The translations under genes were made by a program, and so were the position numbers. Of a stretch of 64,000 bases of DNA, positions 58,769 to 64,000 are shown piece by piece. The notes beneath the pieces were generated by a model, which was not told where the DNA came from, ran no database searches, and saw only the letters and a list, made by a program, of their open reading frames with translations. The DNA lies in the NCBI GenBank assembly GCA_038049695.1, contig CP142453.1, positions 16,682,001 to 16,746,000 on the forward strand. The letters run 5' to 3'. How positions within the stretch are numbered: the first letter of the stretch is position 1; each line of letters begins with the position of its first letter. This stretch comes from Cinnamomum chago. Taxonomy: Eukaryota; Streptophyta; Magnoliopsida; Laurales; Lauraceae.

Positions 58769-59882
58769 TGGTTGTGAGTTTACAATAATTTAATGTTTTG
58801 GTTCACTTAGTAAGTGTCAATTTACTAGCTTTTTGTTAAATGGTATTTTATAAGTCTAGCCAATCCAAAACACTGCTCTCGCCAACATATTCCAACTTCT
58901 TCAGAATAAGTCTAGCCAATCCAAAACACACCATCTAACAGTTATCAGTGTATATCGCCTTGATATAGCCTCTGTATTTTCTCATTATAGAAAGTTTACA
59001 TCTGTGAAATCCCTTGATCACATGGATTATCCTAATTGTAATGATTGTACACACACATGGGATCTAATCTAATGTGGGTCCCATATTATATACATTGATA
59101 ACAGTAAAATAAGAATGTAAAGCTGTTCTATCAGTTTTTTGGTTTCTCTTTTCTCTCTTGTTTTGCTACTTCTTGGCTTTTCAGTTGTGTACTTTTTTCC
59201 CTCTCTTCCAAACTGATTTGTTGGGGCTCTGCTTCTGCCTCCTCTGTAATTTGTCTCTCCTTTCCTAATACACTTCTGCCACTCAGCCAACAAAAAAAAA
59301 AAAAAGTCTAACCAATCCATCTTTCCCTCTCTTTAAACCTTCCATTTAGGAGGTCTTTATTAGTCTTAATTTGTTTTGGTAGGCTATCCTCAACAGTGTG
59401 CTCCACTAGTACAACTAGGAGTTTCCACTGCAGGCCTCTAATGATTTTGGGTTGCAACTTCCAAAATCTAGATCACAATCCAATATGATTCAGATTCTTA
59501 TCCATTTGTTACATTGATTTCAAATCAGGACTCTGGACCATGAAGGCCTAAATGACACAATTGCTGTGTTATGAATGCAGTTGAACAAACAAGGAAAAAT
59601 TAAAATCAAGAGCGCATATGAGTTGAACATATTTAAAAGAGCATGAGGTGGAAAAAAAAGGAAATTTTGGAAAAAAAATTTAAGAACTTGAATTTTGACT
59701 ATGAAAGAAAATGACTAATCTCTGTCTATTTACATATATTTCTTGGTGGAGGAAGACTTTTCTTCTCTCTTTTTTACAAAAGATGCAAAGTGGTCCATGA
59801 CTAGACCGTCAGGATCAACCTCCTTCAAGCTCCCCGGGAGAATTTGGAACAAAATGTTAGGCCTTTCATTTCCTTGTTATGC
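57906..59882. other. Spacer of the SAUR 5 duplicated unit
   Basis: Unit-type sequence (57940-58620) is followed by unique DNA with a CT microsatellite (58727-58765) and a poly(A)-tailed insertion (58924-59302, listed separately). Unit sequence resumes at about 59440. No gene is seen. Confidence 0.6.
58924..59302 (+). mobile_element. Poly(A)-tailed retroinsertion, probably a 5'-truncated LINE
   Basis: About 379 bases end in a 12-13 base A run. They are flanked by AAGTCTAGCCAATCCA (58908-58923) and AAGTCTAACCAATCCA (59303-59318), a 16-base target duplication with one change. The T/C-rich 3' part (GGGGCTCTGCTTCTGCC, then CTCTGTAATTTGTCTCTCC) resembles the 3' ends of plant L1 elements. There is no coding part. 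The left duplication also occurs once more at 58852-58873. Confidence 0.65.
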
Positions 59883-60176
59883 TCAAAAGCAATTCAGTTG
59901 AGAAGTGAGAGTTATGAAAGTGTCTTCATGGCATGGGATTGTGAGTCCACCCATTTGATGATCAAGGCCAAATTCTTCTTCAGCCCTACTAAGCAATTCT
60001 TGAAAGGATGGATGCTTCAAATATGATATTGGAATCACAAACCGTCTTCGGCTTTCCCCGACATAAATGGCAAAGTGGCCTTTTGGGACATGTGGAGCTG
60101 GAACAGCTTGAATTCTAGGTAGTGATCGACACACAATCTCCTTTGCTTGAATTATACCATGCAAATGGATACCCAT
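59883..60176 (-). CDS. SAUR family protein 5
   Basis: This intronless SAUR gene encodes 97 residues and starts [20 protein letters not shown]. The core is [57 protein letters not shown], ending LTSQLNCF. The N-terminal tail departs from the family (MGIHLHGI for [13 protein letters not shown] for LRRSL), and FG-LDHQ replaces FG-FDHQ. The frame is open. The altered tail may mean relaxed constraint or a changed membrane interaction. Confidence 0.92.
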   Translation of the reverse strand: MGIHLHGIIQAKEIVCRSLPRIQAVPAPHVPKGHFAIYVGESRRRFVIPISYLKHPSFQELLSRAEEEFGLDHQMGGLTIPCHEDTFITLTSQLNCF

Positions 60177-60500
60177 GATTTTCAGTAACTACTCTTTGCT
60201 GAAATGTGAACAAATGAGTTTTTAGGCTTTTGATATGAAGGCAAGCTTTAAGAAGCAAGAGGATGAGTTTTGAGTGTAATCACAATTCACAACATGGGTA
60301 TGTGTGTTTATATAGAGAATCAATCAATCTTGAGGATTGAGTGGTCAAGAGATATTTGCTAATGAGTTTACTGTATGTGGGGTAAAGTTGAGGTGCAGTT
60401 CAAGTGCCTTCACATGGTGTTGCTACTTGTTTTCTTTACATCTCACATCACAGATTGCAAAATCTCTTCCTTGAATCATGTTGCGACACTACAGGGGACA
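60177..60500 (-). promoter_or_regulatory. Promoter of SAUR 5
   Basis: The TATA box (CTATATAAA on the gene strand) lies at 60307-60315. The auxin-element position at 60349-60354 reads GAGATA instead of GAGACA. The shared block CACATGGTGTTGCTACTTG lies near 60411-60429. Confidence 0.7.
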
Positions 60501-61249
60501 TAGAGCCCCACCAGTATACAGATAAAGTTGTGTGATTCTCAATAGCTCTTCCTTTCTCTTATGGATGGTAAACCTCACGCCTTGTGTATTTCTGATAGGA
60601 GCTCATGATTTGGTGACCCAGACCTCACATCTGATGGGTCGGATTCTGGATAGACCAGGCTACAACTCTACCAACGGGCAATCATACTGCTTGATAATAA
60701 TTTACTTTGATACAAGTATAGCATATCTAAGATTAAGGATGTCCTCTTGAGCATTAGTACAACCCCTAAGATCATTGATTTGGACTACTGACTATGAGAA
60801 TTGTGCCCAGCAGGAACTTAAAAGTGTTCTTTTTTTAATCCATGATGATAATTATAACATTTTTTCATTTCCACTCTTTATTTGAAGATATAAATTGACA
60901 AAAAAAAGTTCCTTCTGGTAGATTTTGATTTTATAAAGGGACCTTTAGGTTCTTTGTGAACCAAGTGAAGGGAACTCGGTTTACACAAGTAATGGTTCAT
61001 CGTTTTGGATAACCAGAGTTACGTTTAAGTTAAAGAGCTTCTTGCCTTCCCTGTTTTTCTGTTGTAACCCATTACTTGTAAGTAGAGTTGCAGGCGATTA
61101 GATTTGCAAGTAAATTGAGTGCAAGGTAACCGATTCCCTAGATCCAAATGGGGCAAAAGTATGCAAGTTCCTTACTAGCAATGACTAACTAGAGAAGCAT
61201 ATTCATTTGTCTGTTGGATTTTTGAGGAAATTAAATGGACAGTTAGGTA
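60501..61249. other. Distal spacer of the SAUR 5 unit
   Basis: Homologous to 56950-57590 and 63500 onward. No gene is seen. Confidence 0.55.
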
Positions 61250-61505
61250 CAAACTAGAGAAAGGAGATGGAATGAGACATGAACTTGCATGTGTGTGTAT
61301 GTGTCTATATAGCTAATTCTATGATTGAGTGGTCAAAGAGACACATGAGTTTTTTTTTTTTTTTTTGGAGCCATAGCTCAAGTGGTTTAACATGGTGTTG
61401 CTACTTGTTTGTGTTTCATGTTTTTATTATAATAGATTGCAATGTCTTCTAAAGATGTCATATTTCATGTTGTTGCTAATAACGTTAGCCGGTTAATATA
61501 GGCTG
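61250..61505 (-). promoter_or_regulatory. Orphan SAUR-type promoter block (unit at 61.3 kb)
   Basis: The same block as at 57.6 kb and 41.8 kb: CAAGTGGTTTAACATGGTG, TTGCTACTTGTTTGTG, TTTCATGTTTTTATTATA. A TATA-like CTATATAG lies at 61304-61311 and GAGACA at 61338-61343. No SAUR coding sequence lies to its left. Confidence 0.6.
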
Positions 61506-62877
61506 GAGATAATATGCTGTCTTTTTAAAGATTCAGCTACCAGGCCATGTGATGATGTTGTTGAGAACATACAACTACCAGGTCATGTGATGTTCTTTGA
61601 GAGAGACAAATGAAGTTGATGGTGAGGAGTATGTTGTTGAGAAACATACGACTACAAGGTCATGTGATGTTCTTTTAGAGAGACAAGTGAAGATGAAGGT
61701 GAGGAGTTTTGGCCCCACTGCACTGATTCAACAACATGATGACAGTAAATGGATAGCCTCTCTACTTGTTATAAATCTTTGCCCTCCAAAAGAAAGTTTA
61801 GAAATTGAAGTATTATCAATCACATGTTACTATGACTAAGAGTATGTAACAGTAAAATATTAGAGAAGCATCACACTGGTACTGTGTTCACCACAAAATG
61901 CTACTGGTCCAACATAGATACACACCCCCAGACACAAAAAGATACATACATACATAAATAAATGTGGTCCCTTTCAGAAACAGCCAGCCCGTCCATAAGC
62001 ATGAAGGCCAATTCTGTGGGGCCCACCTCGAAGCATGACAATCATGGGGTAATAAGTTTTTGCAATGTCTCCCATGGCTTCTTCGGAATGGTTTTAAGGG
62101 CCTCAAAGTTATCCAAATCCTAGCCCTTAGATAAAGTCAGAGGGGTGTCAACTTTACATGATCAATCCAAAGGCCTACAGAACTTGAATGAGTGTCAAAA
62201 GGTGTCAAATTTTGGCGAGTACTAATTCAGAGGAGGTAGTGAGTGTTGAGGGTTATAAATTGACCATAGAACAGGTAGATTGCATACCTTCCATCTGGGA
62301 GGTTTTTATTTGCCTTGATCCTTTTGGTATGCTATCCTCAATAGAACCCCTAATATCAACAGTGGACTCCACTAGTAGAACTATAAAGATCCTTTGAAGG
62401 CCACTAAATGACTTTGGGTTACAAATTTCAAAATCTAGATTGTGATCCAGTATGAGCTACATTCTTACCCATTTGAAACCTTGATTGCAAACCAGGACAC
62501 TGGACCATGAAGGCCTGAATGACATCATTGCTGTGTTTATTATTTCAGTTGAATAGACTAGGAAACGGGCTTTGTGGTTACTTCAAATTTTGTAAAGGAA
62601 ATGTATAATTGATCATATTTAAGAGAGCATGAGTAGACAAAGGCAAATTGAAACAAAAAAAGATATTCAAAATCTGAATGCTGAAGCAGATAAAGAAAAA
62701 TGAATAATCTCTGAGTCTCTATTTACATGTATTTCTGGGTCGGGGAGATTTTGCTTCTCTCCTTTACAAAAATGCAAAGTGATTGACAATTAACCTGTCG
62801 GGATCAACCTCCTTCAAGCTTTCATCAAGTATAATAACAGAATGTTAGGCCTTTCATTTCCTTGTTATGGTTATGAC
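61506..62877. other. Spacer of the SAUR 6 duplicated unit
   Basis: Unit-type sequence throughout. A local partial duplication at about 61540-61710 repeats ACATACRACTACNAGGTCAT and TTTTGGCCCCAC phrases. No gene is seen. Confidence 0.6.
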
Positions 62878-63171
62878 TTAGAAGCAATTCAGTTGAGAAG
62901 TGAGAGTTTTGAAGGTGTCTTCATGGCATGGAATTGTGAGTCCACCCATTTGATGATCAAAGCCAAACTCTTCTTCAGCCCTGCTAAGCAAGTCTTGGAA
63001 GGATGGGTGCTTCAGATATGATACTGGAATCACAAAACGCGTTTGTCTTTCCCCAACATAAATGGCGAAATGGCCTTTTGGAACATCTGGACTTGGAATG
63101 AACTGACTTCTAGCTAGAGATTGGCGTAGAATCTCCTTTGCTTGAATCATACCGGGCAAACGGATACCCAT
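62878..63171 (-). CDS. SAUR family protein 6
   Basis: This intronless SAUR gene encodes 97 residues and starts [20 protein letters not shown]. The core is [57 protein letters not shown], ending LTSQLNCF. Twelve codons upstream, an in-frame ATG ([12 protein letters not shown]) is identical to that of SAUR 3. The protein is nearly the same as SAUR 3 (about five differences), more alike than either is to SAUR 4 or 5. It is complete. Confidence 0.93.
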   Translation of the reverse strand: MGIRLPGMIQAKEILRQSLARSQFIPSPDVPKGHFAIYVGERQTRFVIPVSYLKHPSFQDLLSRAEEEFGFDHQMGGLTIPCHEDTFKTLTSQLNCF

Positions 63172-63490
63172 GATAGCAGTAACTACTTTTTGCTGAAAGG
63201 CTAACAAATGGATTTCTAAGCTTTTGATATGAAGGAAAGCTTTCAGAAGAAGGAGAATGAATTTTGAATGAAATCATAACATGGGTGTGTGTGTTTATAT
63301 AGAGAATCAATCAATCATGAGGATTGAGTGGTTAAGAGACATTTGCTATTGGGTGTGTTGTATGTGGGGGCAAAGTTCAGGTGTAGTTCAAGTGCCTCCA
63401 CATGGTGTTGCTACTTGTTTGCTTTACATCTCACATCACAGATTGCAAAATCTTTTCCTTAAATCATAGTTACATAGTACAGGGAGGATA
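63172..63490 (-). promoter_or_regulatory. Promoter of SAUR 6
   Basis: The TATA box (CTATATAAA on the gene strand) lies at 63294-63302. GAGACA (TGTCTC on the gene strand) lies at 63336-63341. The shared block CACATGGTGTTGCTACTTG lies at 63400-63418, followed by CAGATTGCAAAATCTTTTCC. Confidence 0.7.
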
Positions 63491-64000
63491 GAGCCCCACC
63501 AGTGTACAGATAGAGTAGTGTGATTCTTAATATCTCTCCCTTCTCTTATGCCTGGTAAACCTCAGGCCTGGTGTATTTCTGATTGACCGACTCTGGACAT
63601 ATGAGACCACAAGTCTACCAACAGACAATCATAATTCTTGACAACAATTTACTTTGAAACATATATAGCATATCTAAGATTAGGGATGTCCTATTGAGCC
63701 TTTTCAACCATGGAATGACCGGTAAGATCATTGGATTGGACTACTGACAAATAGAATTGTCCCCAGTAGGAACTTAAAATTGCTTTGTTTTTTAATCCAT
63801 GATAATATTAACAAATTTTCACTGTCATAATCCATTACAAATAAACAGAGTTGCAGGTAATTAGATTTACAGGTAAACTAAGAGCATGACAACCATTCCC
63901 AGGATCCAATTGGCATTGTTTAAATCAAAATAGAAATCTGTGCTTTCTTAAGAAACATATTATCTTGGGCTTTTGTCACAATTTTACTTTTTATCGCAAT
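63491..64000. other. Distal spacer of the SAUR 6 unit, running off the window
   Basis: Homologous to 60500-61100. A further unit may begin past the window edge. No gene is seen. Confidence 0.5.

Overview
This is a stretch of nuclear DNA from a flowering plant. The evidence is an intron-bearing plant YEATS-domain gene, a family of intronless SAUR (small auxin up RNA) genes, plant-type LTR retrotransposons (Ty3/gypsy Tat lineage and Ty1/copia Sirevirus lineage), hAT and MITE families, and AT-rich spacers. I cannot name the species. All host genes seen lie on the minus strand.

Layout. 1-10.3 kb is spacer with a 31-base G run, a tRNA-derived SINE and a small tandem repeat. 10.4-13.8 kb is a complete six-exon YEATS gene (YAF9a/TAF14b/GAS41 type, 276 residues), with its leader and promoter up to about 14.5 kb. 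15.9-25.0 kb is an old, broken Tat-lineage gypsy element on the minus strand. It carries short tandem repeats in its 3' untranslated part and a 2.0-kb solo LTR of another family inside it. 25-32 kb is spacer with MITEs, two of them side by side in a TA microsatellite. From 32 kb to the end runs a SAUR cluster: six intact genes (32.0, 39.2, 44.3, 56.3, 59.9 and 62.9 kb) and one SAUR pseudogene (41.5 kb). Between the first two genes lie a solo LTR related to the Tat element and an odd structure in which identical 460-bp direct repeats flank about 1 kb of unrelated DNA (33.4-35.4 kb). A 9.5-kb Sirevirus-type copia element (46.3-55.8 kb, CAGTT target duplication) split the array. It contains an extra ORF, a 1.4-kb hAT element and a MITE.

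How the parts relate. The YEATS gene is a chromatin gene (SWR1/NuA4-type complexes) and has no visible link to its neighbours. The SAUR genes at 44-63 kb come from repeated duplication of a unit of about 2.5-3.6 kb. Each gene has a TATA box and a shared upstream block. Three units also keep a second SAUR-type promoter block: one faces a decayed SAUR, and two face no SAUR at all. The most novel material I can support is this promoter relic pattern, the 33-35 kb repeat structure, the hAT element packed with palindromic motifs, and the extra ORF of the Sirevirus. I found no clearly new enzymatic or defence system.
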